Shown in pieces: positions 36,701 to 48,000 of a stretch of DNA of 64,000 bases. Source of the DNA: Odiellus spinosus. Its lineage: Eukaryota; Arthropoda; Arachnida; Opiliones; Phalangiidae. The stretch spans positions 23,448,200 to 23,512,199 of the forward strand of contig OY987231.1 in NCBI GenBank assembly GCA_963920705.1, read 5' to 3'. A program made the position numbers and the translations under genes. Below the pieces are notes generated by a model that saw only the letters and a program-made list of their open reading frames with translations, had not been told where the DNA came from and ran no database searches. Each line of letters starts with the position of its first letter. Positions within the stretch are counted from its first letter, which is position 1.

Positions 36701-36800
36701 TATTTTAAATTTTGATTCCCCATTATAAAAACCCATTGGGCGTTGATAATGTATTATTTTGAGTATCTAGTTCATTCTGACCAAGATTTTTTCTCGAAAT
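33755..36800. repeat. Array of alternating palindromes, about 543-bp period
   Basis: Six copies of the hairpin AGTTCCAGATTCGAAACTTT ... AAAGTTTCGAATCTGGAACT begin near 33,763, 34,312, 34,850, 35,391, 35,936 and 36,479, spaced 538-550 bp. Between them lies a second, larger palindrome with arms around GGTTGATTTTGGGGTCCTAT and TTGAGACCGATCAGTTCATT, and an inner CCGGGTTTTTT hairpin. In the first three units both loops run one way (GACATTTTCGAACT; ATTTCGCCATG before GGGGAATCTGG). From 35,391 on, both run the opposite way. Open frames here (for example those starting MEIGPQNQPKSIKKSS) come from the repeat and occur on both strands. Confidence 0.9.
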
Positions 36801-37349
36801 TAAAATTGCGAATGGGGGCCATAGTGAATGGGAACCATATATTATTTTGAGTATCTAATAATGATGGATGCCTTAACAAAGGTACAGTGCAATATCCAGT
36901 AGCAAATTCTTAATCCAAGGTTGATTTTTTCTAAACTCCCCAGGTCCTAATTAGTTCAAAACCATCATTATTTTGTGGGGGGTCGATTATCGGAAACCTT
37001 GCCAATAAGTACTAGGCATATTTGTAGGATATTTTTCATTTCTAGATAAATCGTGTTTAGGCTTACAGTGTTTTTAACTGGTAACTTAGCACGTAAAATA
37101 CCATACATAATTACCATAATTCTACGACCTTTTAAATTTGATGGTTCGTAGTTTTAACTGTTAATCACGTTGTTCGGCGCCAAACGTTTGAATTTCCACG
37201 GTCAATATTTAGGTGAAGTTGATTTTCCAATGTTGGAACGCGATTTTAGTTGGCCTTTGAATATCCTTTTAAGCGAAGACGTTTCCGGCGTCTGCGTAAA
37301 AAACTGAAATAGCCTCGTGCTGCAGTTTGCAGACAATTCTTTCGCATAA
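36801..37349. other. Intergenic and NOP9 promoter region
   Basis: No gene is seen. It contains the upstream region of NOP9 with an E2F-like site. Confidence 0.5.
37176..37184 (+). promoter_or_regulatory. E2F-like site GGCGCCAAA upstream of NOP9
   Basis: The site matches the E2F/DP consensus TTTGGCGC in inverse orientation, about 165 bp before the start codon. This fits a growth-linked ribosome-biogenesis gene. Match by eye only. Confidence 0.4.
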
Positions 37350-40082
37350 ATGGCGTTCGGTCGAGGCAGAGGAGGTCCACGTGGACGTGGTGGTTTTAGA
37401 GGCGCTAGACGAGGAAATAGTTATAATTTTAAGAATTTCGGTGGTTCTAATTTCGAGCCGTGTAATTTAAGGGACATTTTCAAAGAAAACAACAACGTTA
37501 ATGGGGAAAGTTTCGAAGAAAACGGTAAACACGAAGAGAAACCGAGGCTCAACGGAGACGGGCCACATGTTAATGGTAACAAGTACAATCGCACCAAATT
37601 TGAAAACGAAGAAGAAAACAGTGAAAAGGTTAAGAAACATAAAAAAGATAAGGTAAAGATTAAAAACCAAGATGTCGAGGAAGCTTACAACGGATACGAC
37701 CAAGCGAATGTTCACAATGGTACCCAATATGACGAGAAGGAAGAATACCCCTATGAAAATGGGAGAAGTCAAATTTCATTTCAAACTGAGGAGGAAGATT
37801 GTCCATTCCCCAAGCTTAACGACGAAGCCAAGCAATATTTCAAGCGGGTTTTTGATCAACTGAAGGGAACGTTTGAGAGCGCCGAAGATGAAGGTATGAT
37901 TGGTCTAATTTTCTTAATTTTTAAGGTTATTAATGTAAACGAACTCTTCAGAAATTTTTTACAATAACGTACTCGAGGAAACCGTTGGTCAAGAAGGGTT
38001 TTTATCAACTACAAAGCTAGGAAGTCGATGTTTGGAGCTCGTATTTGTGAAGTGTAAGAATCCCAAGCTAGTACGAAGATTTTTGGAAGCATTTTCGACC
38101 GATCTTTACACGATATGCGTTGATCTGGGAGCCACGCACGTAACCCAAGGCCTGTTAGTTTGTTGTCTTCATTTGATTCAAAATAAAGAAGAGTACAAAG
38201 TCTCTGACGAAGATAGCTCGTATTTCGAAGAATGGGTTGTTAAAATAGCCGACTTTTGTATCGAAAACCTGGAAGATTTTATATTCAATGAAACAAACAG
38301 TACTTACGTCATTAGAACGTTACTATCAGTTCTCAGTGGAAAAAGTGTCGAATCGAGTATAATTAGAAGAGTTGACCCCAAAAAAAAAATATCAGGTATG
38401 CGATATTCATTGATTAAAGAATAAAATTATTAAATCTTCGTTTCAACGATAAAATTTATTATTTTTCTTCCAGAATTAGAAAACCATGATTCTCAAATGT
38501 ACAATTACGAAAACACTCCATCTTCTTTCGTTAATTTATTTAAGAAGTTAGCTAAGAAATTGATTAAAAATGATAAATTAGTCGGTGAGTATTTTGATTC
38601 GTTCCTCTCTTGGTTTTGTTTAATTAATAATTTCTTTTTAATCGCAGAAATTGTCAAATCTGAAACTAGCGGACCCATAATTCAAGTTCTATTGATAGTT
38701 TCGGCCGTGAATTTTCCGAAACTTTGTCAAAAAATGATCAAAAAGATTGCGAAGAAAACGTTTTCTAAAGAAGAAACGGAGTAAGTTATTGAAATTAACA
38801 AATCTCCACCTTATTTCTCACGAAATTAAGTTTTTATCACGATTTGTCAATTACTTCCAATTCTAGATTAATTTCAAGCGCATTTCAACACCAATACGCT
38901 TCGTATATCGTGGAAAGAGTCGTTGAAGCGGCTAACGTCGAGACAAAGAACTGGTTATGGGAACGATACTTTGAAGAGCAATTCAAAGAACTTTGTTTGC
39001 ACGATAAAGGAAATTTTATTTCTCAGAAAATCATTAAAATGTGCCAGAGTAAAGAAGAAGTTAGTTTTTTTCTTCGAAATAAACTAATTATTAGAGTAAT
39101 TTAATACTAATTAACGTAAAATTTTATTTTGACAGTTTGAAAAGATTTACGAGATAGCTGAACCATTAATGGATGAAATTTTTAACCGTGGCTATTTCGG
39201 ATTATTAGCCAAGTTAGCGGAAGCTTGTAAGAGATTGGACACTTGTCAAGCAAAATTAATTAAGGTAAGAAATTTAATTAGTAATTAAGTAATAATTGAA
39301 ATTTTAAAATTAAAGTTCCGGTTCTTTTGCAGGCGTTGATGAGTGTTTTCCGATGTAATGAACCGGTGGAAAGGCAGGAAGAAATAACGCTTCTACTTTT
39401 AAATTTGCAACGTTACGACGATTATCATTCTAAGAAAGGCGAACCCGTTTTAAAGGTTACTCTCAGCGGCTCGCTCTTGGTTCAATATACATTGTGGTTT
39501 CATAAACCTCATAAAGTAACAAATTCATTACTTTAAATTTAAATATTTATAAATTAACTTATATTTAATCGTATTAGATACTTATGAGTCTATTAAACAT
39601 GAGTCCGGAATTGTTGGTTCAATTGGCGCAAGATGTTGGTGGCTGTTACGTTTACGACGCTTTTCTGAAAAGCACCTTTGTCGGTGAAAAGAAAAGAGAC
39701 GCTTTAATTAACAAATTAAAGGTAAGTTTCAATATTTTGGATCTTTTTTACGTTAGATCTTTTAAAATCCTATTTGTTTTTGCAGCCTCATTTATTGGAA
39801 TTGGCCTGTCATAAATTTGGAAGTCGGTGTATCGATTCCATGTGGAGCGCGGCTTCCATTAAAATCAAAAGTATAATTGCGGAGGAATTGTGCAAGAACG
39901 AATCCACTCTTAAAAGTGATAGATTTGGGCGTTACGTTCATAGGAATTTAGCTTTGCATAATTTTAAAACTAGAAAAGACGAATGGAAACAATTACAAAA
40001 TGTAAATACAAAGAAAAGGAAAATGTTTGATGATATTATTGGTGATTTGGATCAGAACTCTGTTAAAATGAAGAAAGAATAA
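37350..40082 (+). CDS. NOP9: Nucleolar pumilio-like protein NOP9
   Basis: NOP9 is a nucleolar RNA-binding protein that protects pre-18S rRNA during small-subunit maturation. Nine exons (37,350-37,893; 37,952-38,395; 38,474-38,584; 38,648-38,780; 38,867-39,059; 39,136-39,264; 39,333-39,515; 39,578-39,721; 39,786-40,082) sum to 2,178 nt and 725 residues, all in phase. The first 25 residues are RGG-rich (GRGRGGPRGRGGFRG), followed by a charged linker. Pumilio-type repeats then run from about residue 160 to 690, with landmarks STTKLGSRCLELVF, FQHQYASYIVERVVEAA, LHDKGNFISQKII, LAQDVGGCYVYDAFL, HKFGSRCIDSMW and SDRFGRYVHRNLALH. The Lys-rich tail (NTKKRKMFDDI) suits nucleolar targeting. Introns are 58-86 bp. 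The length and repeat order fit the family (about 640-700). Confidence 0.93.
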
Positions 40083-40083
40083 A
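40078..40083 (+). promoter_or_regulatory. AATAAA overlapping the NOP9 stop codon
   Basis: The hexamer AATAAA includes the last sense codon's end and the TAA stop. No better signal is seen in the next 100 nt, so the 3' UTR may be very short. Confidence 0.45.
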
Positions 40084-41038
40084 TTTTCAACGTATTTTGC
40101 TCCCTTTTTATTTGCGTTTTATCAGAAGAAGTAATTTACTTCTGGTTCTATCAAAAATAGATCAATATTCAAATAGGTTTTATTTGAAATTAAAATTTGG
40201 GAACTTCATAACGAATTTGGAGTTTGAAAGCTGTGTCTCTTCTACCATTGGCTAAAACAAAATTATATACCGCTAGTTGGAGAAATGCGACTTTCTTATT
40301 GGCTGGAATCGCTACTATCAACAAAGTTGCAACATCAACAGGTATTGTGCTCTTCGGCTATTCAATTTATTTCAATTTAGCCGTAAATTAAGTTTTATAA
40401 TTAAATTTAAACGTTAAATTAGTTGCGTAATGATGAAAATTATATAATTACGTCCAAAAAACATTTTGGTGAAACGTTTTCTCTGCCATAAAAGGAAATT
40501 TCGAGGTAACATCGATTGGCCGAGGCTTAGTTATAAAAAATTTGGGCGCCAATTTTATGATAGTGCCGGTTGTAGTTGAAAATCAATTGACAATTTCTCG
40601 TAGAGTTTTGAATTAGTTCAACTTCGGGAAAACCTCTTGGATTATAAATATGTGTTGTGTTGGCGTTTTTTTTGCGAAATGAGACTCCAGAGAAAGAAAA
40701 ACTTAAAGGATACGAGTATAAAGCTCCAGCCCATTGTGTACTACGCAGTTTGACATCATGGTTCTCCAAAATTGGCACTAGAAAAGAAAGTCACGCAGTC
40801 TTCGTCTTGTTACATACACCATTGGCGTTGAAAGAAAATGATCTTCCTGGCTGGGTTTTATCTCTAACAATTGATAAGCGTAAGTACTATTTTCACTTAG
40901 GGGTTTTCAAATGTTAAAATCTGCGTATAAAGTTACGATATTTCTTTATTGGGTATATGATTACACAAATAACTTAAAAAGGGTCAGTGAATACGCGTAA
41001 AAAATACATTCTAAGCTTTAAGAATCGAGGGGTATGGT
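40083..41038. other. Interval between convergent NOP9 and lysozyme genes
   Basis: Opposing frames at 40,527-40,778 (minus) and 40,657-40,917 (plus) overlap each other. The plus frame contains a fairly complex stretch (ETPEKEKLKGYEY), but no start context, splice sites or family can be recognised. No gene is called. Confidence 0.4.
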
Positions 41039-42900
41039 TTATCTGGGTGATAAACCAGTGTTTTTTCGGGGATCAATCGCTGGTAGAGGGTTGGCGAAAC
41101 ATTGGTAGAACAGTTCGCCGTACTTTGACTTCTGAACTTGACCCTTTAGACAACCACTGGGTCCTGCTTTATGAATTAGAGCGTAATCTAGACATGTTAT
41201 TCTTCCATCTCCATCGCAGTCTTTAGCGTATCTTAACATGTAACCGCGAACTGCTTCATCAGCGCATGGCCTTTGACGAACGCAGTTTTCAAAATTGTCG
41301 AATTCATCTGTTAATGATAAAAAATTAGGAAATTTGGGTTTGGGAATTAGATAAAAATGACCCTTTTTAAAAGTTTTCCCCATTTAATAAGCTTCTACGG
41401 AAAAAAAATATAATTTTTGGGGTTTTGTTTCCCACCAAATTAATACTTTCCAAAACTCCTGATGAAACCGATACCCATTTTAAAAGCGTGTAAATATTTT
41501 ACCTCGAATTTTTGAATATTTTATTTACCCAAATCAATACTAGGTGACACTACCGTTTATTTTTTTTTGCTTTGTTTATTACCAAAAGTAGATAATGTCT
41601 TAGAAGTATGCTATGTTTTGGGGCCATTATAATTAACTAGAAAAAACCCGGTAAAAACCAACCAAATACTATAAATAATACCTTATTGGCACCCTATGAA
41701 GATTTAGCATGACGAAATAGGATTTAAAATGTTTTATTTTGACAAAAGTGATTAACATATTGGCTAACCGATAAAAGTTCCAGATTCGAAACTTTATTTT
41801 TGTGCATTTTTGAAGAAACCAAAAAAAAAGAAGGGAGAATGAAGTTTAATGTGAAAAATAAAGTTTCTAATCTGGAACCTTTTTTGGTTAACTAATCCGC
41901 TAATCAGTTTTGTCAAAATAAAATATTTTAAATCCAGATTCGCCATGTGAAATCCCCATAGGAGAATTTGGTTGATTCTGACCTTTTTTTTTCCTCGTAA
42001 TAAGTTACGTAAATTATAAATACTCTTTTTTTAAATAAATTAGAGTTTGTAAAATGAATCTAAACTCAATTAAACTTATCTAAACACGAAAAGATTTAAA
42101 TATAAAGTTAAATATATATAGTACTAACCAATTGTGACGTTAGAGCCGGGTTTTCCCGAATCACTCCAATAATAGTAAGAAATGAAAAAGGGTCCGCATA
42201 GGGTAGTTCGACTTCCTGGTTTTCCTTCTTGTCGGCATGGCACGTTCGTACTGCATCCGGTACTAGCCTAATTAAAAATAATTAAATTTAATAATAATCT
42301 TACGAAACCCGACTAAAACCGGAAAATCTAGGGAATTTGGAAATTACCCCAAAAGGTCAGGAAAAAGTAGGGGAATTTGAAAATTGCTCCAAAAGGTCAG
42401 GGAGAAGTCAGGGAATTTGAAAAATACCCAAAAAGGTCAGGGAAATTTGAAAAATGCCCCAAAAGGTCAGGGAGAAGTCAGGGAATTTGAAAATGAGCCC
42501 TAATAGTCGGATAAATAAAATATTTTGGTACGTTTTAATATTTTTAAAACCGAATTAGTAAAGAAAATAGCGAAATATTAAATATAACGTTATAAACTAA
42601 AAAATACTAAATTAGTTACCTGACAAATACAATCCAAACATTCCAAAGTTAATTCTTCATTCGGGTTCGGTTGAATATTAAAATTCGTATCTTGCCGATT
42701 TTGTCGTCGATTCAAAATGTGCCCTCCATGACTACGTGTTAAAGTCGCTTTTAGAACAAATTAAAGTATTTAATTATTAAGTTAATGAATTAAAAACTAA
42801 TTAATTTTGACTTACGCGTTATTCGGTATTCCGTGTCGTCGACTATGGCCAAATTTAGACCAAACAAAGTTAAAAAAACGATTAATACTTGAAACTCCAT
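41039..42900 (-). CDS. i-type (destabilase) lysozyme-like secreted protein, catalytic Glu missing
   Basis: Four exons (42,900-42,816; 42,747-42,620; 42,267-42,129; 41,307-41,039) give 621 nt and 206 residues. A hydrophobic signal peptide (FQVLIVFLTLFGLNLA) is followed by a basic linker and then an invertebrate-type lysozyme domain at about 65-190 with 12 cysteines. Landmarks are LECLDCICQASTGC, CGPFFISYYYWSDSG, FENCVRQRPCADEAVRGYM and CDGDGRITCLDYALIHKAG. Active i-type enzymes carry a Glu just after the CIC motif (CxxExGC) and an Asp shortly before CGxF. Here the first is replaced (QASTGC) and no Asp sits in the second spot, as in several insect paralogues. Muramidase activity is therefore doubtful, and a binding or isopeptidase-like role is possible. 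Intron 3 carries repeats. Confidence 0.92.
41635..42010. repeat. Diverged solo unit of the 34-37 kb palindromic array
   Basis: Within intron 3 of the lysozyme gene, AAGTTCCAGATTCGAAACTT and its inverted partner TTTCTAATCTGGAACC recur with a shortened loop. They are flanked by AAAACCCGGTAAAAACCAACC and TCAGTTTTGTCAAAATAAAA, both known from the array. Confidence 0.8.
42335..42500. repeat. Short tandem repeat, GGTCAGGGAATTTGAAAA-type, about 4 copies
   Basis: Roughly 37-bp units (GCCCCAAAAGGTCAGGGAGA followed by AGTCAGGGAATTTGAAAAT) lie in lysozyme intron 2. The unit closely resembles the inner ends of the CAGGGTTGCC MITE family. Confidence 0.8.
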
Positions 42901-43663
42901 TTAATAGTTAGGCCTAATTTAGTAATTAACACGTTGTTATAAGCGAAGGGAGAGCTCAAGTGTATAAATTGTATTTCCCAGAAGACGAAATGCGTTCTAA
43001 TGTTGGTTTTCACTATCTACTATAAATATTGAATTTTGTCATTTTTCAAATCCTGTTTTTAACTAGAATGGAAAGTTAAACAGGGGAGGGGGGGGGTTTC
43101 AAGAAAAATTTAATTTCCCCCAACCTTGAAATTTATGGATGAGATGTTTCTTAAAGGAGATGCTATTAGTTAGAGGGTGGGTGAAATTTGCCCCCAAGGG
43201 TACCACTTAACGCTAAAGAATGCTCGCGAAACTTTCCTATTCTTAGAATCCTGTTCGAATTATTGTAATAATCTTTAAGGACAAGGCTTAAAGGAACAAT
43301 GAAAAATAGTAACGTTGTATTCTTAATCCATTAGGAGTGTTAAAATGTGCCTAATTACATTTTATAACATTTTACGTAATTTTCTTAATTTTATTGGGTT
43401 TAAGTTAGGTTAGGCTGAAGGTTACTTAGCGCCGTATTTAAAAACTACCTACAAACTTAATATTAATTATCATAAGTTCATAATTAGTTTTCAATATTTC
43501 ATTATTTTCTGCCCAATAGAAAAAACAAACATTTAAAATTACAAATACCGAAATTTCTTTTTCTCTGTTTCGGTTTTTTCTTCGTTAATTAAAGGGAGAA
43601 TGCAACCTAATTTTTTATCTATTCCTTAAGGCCTAATTAAAGAGTAAACAAAATTTAAAAATG
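42901..43663. other. Upstream region of the lysozyme gene; nothing else
   Basis: No further gene. A TTAAAGGGAGAATGCA motif at 43,589-43,604 is a variant of the dispersed TTAA-ended 16-mer. Confidence 0.5.
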
Positions 43664-43889
43664 AATATTAAACTAGAAATAAATTTTAAACTTGCCATGA
43701 AAATAGGCTTAGCTGGATTCATGGAGATATCCAGAACTCCCCGACCAATGACAATGATCATGGAGATCCCTCATTCCCCGTATAAGAGCCATCGATCAAT
43801 GTCATTGGTTGATAGTTCAGATGATCGCCATGAATCCAGCTAAGCCTATTTTGATGGTAAATTTTACATTTATTTCTAGTTTAATATTT
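43664..43889. mobile_element. Foldback MITE, about 65-bp arms
   Basis: The left arm (AATATTAAACTAGAAATAAA and on to GCTTAGCTGGATTCATGG) is repeated in inverse at the right (CCATGAATCCAGCTAAGCCT and on to TTTCTAGTTTAATATT). The centre is itself partly palindromic around GATCATGG and GATCGCCATG. The whole 226 bp can form a hairpin. Confidence 0.8.
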
Positions 43890-44749
43890 GTTTTTAATTT
43901 AAAGTTACTTAGGCATTAACTTCTTGACACTGATAGAACGACCAAACCCGTAGTTTTTTATTGTTTTTCGTAACCTTTTTGGTCTCTGGAAATATCCATA
44001 TCCATCTCCGTAAACTAATTTTACTAATATGAAATAATAACTGTTTTTTGACACGTTTTTTATTAGAAAAATAATCATTTTTTTTAATATTGACAAACAA
44101 ATTAATTTTTTTTTACAATATTCCTATCGAAGCCATAAATTCCACGTAAAGCAAAAACACAAAACTCAATAAAACTCAACAAAAATGAAATCGAGGAACT
44201 TTCGAGGCATTTGGCCCATTTTTTATTTAAATCTTTTTTTAAGCCACGATATTTTGTATAAAAATTTAATCATTAATTTATTAATTATATAAATTATAAT
44301 TAATTAAACGGAATGTGGATGACGTAGAACGTCCAGAGCTCCCTCATAAATATTAGTTAAGAGTTTTTGTTTCGGTACGAGTCAATTTTTTAATGTAAAA
44401 AATAACATTTTTGGGTATTTTTTTCCTTTCAAAAATACAATTTTTTTATAAGCTCAAATAATTTAAAAAAATAGCCTTTTAAAAACACTTTTTTTTTCGA
44501 GATAAAAATGAACATACCCCGATATTGCATAGTCTGTTTGTAGTTTTTAAATTCAAGGCCATTTTCGATTTTAATTCACCAAATTTTTAATTGGTGAAAA
44601 TATCCTATAAACATTCGTATAAAATAAACCTCCATTTTTAATTTAGAAAATTTTCTTTTTAACTCGGAGGTGCTACGTTTAACACTTTTTGTACGAAGTG
44701 AGTCACGTGCCCTAGAAAATAAAATTTTAAATTATGTAGATATTATTTA
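43890..44749. other. Intergenic or 3' region of SLC7 gene
   Basis: No gene is called. If the SLC7 gene splices from its last exon, a further 3' exon could lie here; a weak candidate follows an AG near 44,345. Confidence 0.35.
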
Positions 44750-45052
44750 AAATTAGGCTTAGAGAATGATTCAAATTAGGCTTAGAGAATATATAAAATT
44801 AGGCTTAGAGAATGATTCAAATTAGGCTTAGAGAATATATAAAATTAGGCTTAGAGAATGATTCAAATTAGGCTTAGAGAATGATTCAAATTAGGCTTAG
44901 AGAATATATAAAATTAGGCTTAGAGAATGATTCAAATTAGGCTTAGAGAATATATAAAATTAGGCTTAGAGAATGATTCAAATTAGGCTTAGAGAATATA
45001 TAAGATTAGGCTTAATGAGTGATTAAAATTAGGCTTAGGGAATGATTAAAAT
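44750..45052. repeat. Tandem array of AATTAGGCTTAGAGAAT units
   Basis: About 12 copies of AAATTAGGCTTAGAGAATGA plus TTC alternate irregularly with a form ending in ATATAT. The array begins about 40 bp after the SLC7 stop codon. Confidence 0.9.
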
Positions 45053-45089
45053 TTAGTTGGCCCCTTTTAAGTCAGATTTCGGAGTTAGG

Positions 45090-48000
45090 CTAGTACTTAC
45101 TCATGAATCCGAGCTGTATCTTGCGGTGTACGAAAGGATAGTAGAATATTAATCCGGATAATACGAATAAACTGGCGTAGAAATATTCTATTTGAGGATT
45201 CTGAATAATAGGAGCGACTACCAAGTACATCGACAGAATTAGAACGATTATTGGGATGACAATTGGCACCTACAAACAAAATTAATATTAGATCAGTTTA
45301 AAATTGATAATTATTTATCTTAACACATTCCCTTTAAAAATATTTTTTTAATTTTAACTTTAAACTTTCCCTTTAAAAAAATGAAAATGGTTTATTTTTT
45401 TGTACTCTATAAAATTGAGAAATATTTAATATTTCATAAAAATGAAAATTTATCTTTACACTTTCCCTTTAGATTTTTAATTTTAATTTTAGACTTTCCT
45501 TTTAAAAAATTAAAATGGTTTATTTTTTGTACTCTATTACTCTTAAAATTGCTAAATATTTAATATTTCTTCATACCGAACTACCTTTTAACTTGAAAAT
45601 TGTATAATTTTGCTGAAAACCTTCTATTCCCTTTGAAACGGATCATGTCGTTTACCTTGTACGGTCTTTCTAGGTGACTCCTAGTTTTGCGCATCCAAAT
45701 TAGGGCAAACATGGTTCCACCGTAGAATAACCAGGCAGTGAAACTGAAGAAGTCTATAAGACTACCAATGTTGCTTAGCAAGATCATAGAAATGGCTACC
45801 ATTGCCTGCAATCAAATTAATTCGGGGATTATTATTTTTTAGTTATTTAAAGGGAGAGTGAAAGGCCGAAACAACTTATTTTAAATCGATAAAGAATGTT
45901 AAAATAATGAGAAAAACCAAAAATAATAAAACTCACCAAAAATATTTCGTTATTTTATAATCAATTTCCAAAGTTCCGACGCTAAGCCTAGGCTGCCTAG
46001 CTCGGTGAAATTGACGAGCACGACCTGTATTTTTTTTTTTAAATTCGCGTAATAACTAATAGCCAATCACGAGCGAGTACGCGTATCTTTAAAATAAGCG
46101 TACTCGCTCGTGATTGGCCACTAGTTATTACGCGAATTTTAAAAACATACGGCTCGTGCTCGCCGATTTCACCGAGCTAGGCAGCCAAGGCTTAGCATCT
46201 TCAAGTTTCGGAACTTTGGAAATTGATTATAAAATAAGGAAATATTTTTGGTGAGTTATATTATTGTTTTTCTCATTATTTTAGCATTCTTAATCGATTT
46301 AAAATAAGTTGTTTCGGCCTTTCATTCTCCCTTTAACAAAAGAGGAGTTGAATGGTGAATTTACCAAGAAAATGGCGGAAGGGGCGGGGGTGAATCTAAT
46401 GACGTGGATGTAAGAAAACATTTCTAAACTATGACCTTCTCTCGCCGCTACTAAAGCCACTCTGAAACGTTAATTAATAAGAGTATGTTATTATTATGCC
46501 AATTATTTTATATTATCCAAATAAAATAATACCTAGTTCCGGCGAAAAAACTCCCATTGGTGGATCCGAAAGAGGAAATTGCCACAAATATAGGAACTGT
46601 AACTGCGAGTGGTCCCAAGGCGTAAAAGGCAAACCTCTGCAAATTCATTTAATAATTATGGTTAGTTTTAATTATCTAGTTAAGAAATCTAACCGTGGTT
46701 CGAAAGTTTAAGAGTTGATATAGAAAATACTGACCACTGCTACGGCGTCAGACGCCAGCAATTCGATGGTGGATAGCACCGAGAAATAGGCCACGTTGAC
46801 CAAGACGTAACAGACAGTGACCAAAGGGATACCTATCATGATAGCGCGCGGTAGATTCCTAGATGAAAACAAAAATTAATTCGTTAGAACTGAATCTTAG
46901 TTACGAATTTCGTTATAAATGAATCCTGATCCCAAATTTTAATAATTTATTTAACGTCGTAGCATTTTTTTATTGTTTTTCTTCTAAATAATATAATAAT
47001 TATTGTTATATTAACTAATTCAAATCTTCGGGTTTTGTAACTATCGCGGGGAATAGTTTTAAATAATGACGTCACGACCAGAAGGCAGGAAACACTCTTT
47101 AAATTTTATTTAGGGTTTTAGCTCGCGCAAGAGGCCTCTAGTTCACATTATAATAGTAGTGGCCTTCTAACAGGGTTGCCACAGGTCAGGGAAAACAGGG
47201 AAAGGTCAGGGAATTTGTAAATGGCCCTAAAAAGTCAGGGATTTTTAAGATCTTTCGATAAGCCAGGAAATAGCAATCATTATCCGCGGAAAAGATTCTC
47301 AGCTGACCGTGTCAGTTGTATAGATTAGAACAAAGATACGCGTGCGAAAAGATTGGCGAACGCGATTATATAAAGAATAAAAGGTTAAAAATTGTGTAGT
47401 ATTAGCCGAAACGGTCAGGGAAAATCGTTGGAAAAGGTCAGGGAAAAAACTTGGAAAAGTCTGGGAATCTGGACAATTTTCAACAACTACTTACACGTAA
47501 GGGTTCCGTAATTCTTCAGTTATAAAATTTAAGTTATTCCTGAAAATATAAACGCAATCTTACGGTTACGATCCGCTCTGATAAATTAAAACGTTAATTG
47601 TCAACTGACCAGCCATCGTAGGCCCATAATCCGCTGTAAAAAGCGGTAGCTATGTCCGAAACGGATGTCGTGGAGTCCTGGAATCCCGTGGCTAAGTAAT
47701 CGGTGTGACCCAAGAACAATTGGTAGAACCCAGCCCCGACGACCATGACAATGGCCAATAATTTGGCTGCCGTGAAAATATTTTGAAGCTTCGTCGCCAA
47801 CGTAACGCTGAATGAGTTCACGAAGGTCACCGTACCTTTAATTTAAATATATACAAATTAGAAGCGAGGTTTTTATTGGTGAAATTGAAAAATGTTAGGA
47901 AATTAGTCAAGGAAATTCAAAAAATGGCTAAAATGATTCGGAATATTTGGGATTAATTAGGGCTCAGGGGGGAAGGGTTACTAATCTTATCCGGGTATTA

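Noticed and set aside
37467..37863. Minus frame 37,467-37,772 and plus frame 37,672-37,863
   Set aside because: Out-of-frame shadows of NOP9 exon 1.
41308..41383. N-terminal extension of the last lysozyme exon
   Set aside because: It is intron sequence; a proper acceptor at 41,308 joins in phase to the Cys-rich upstream exons.
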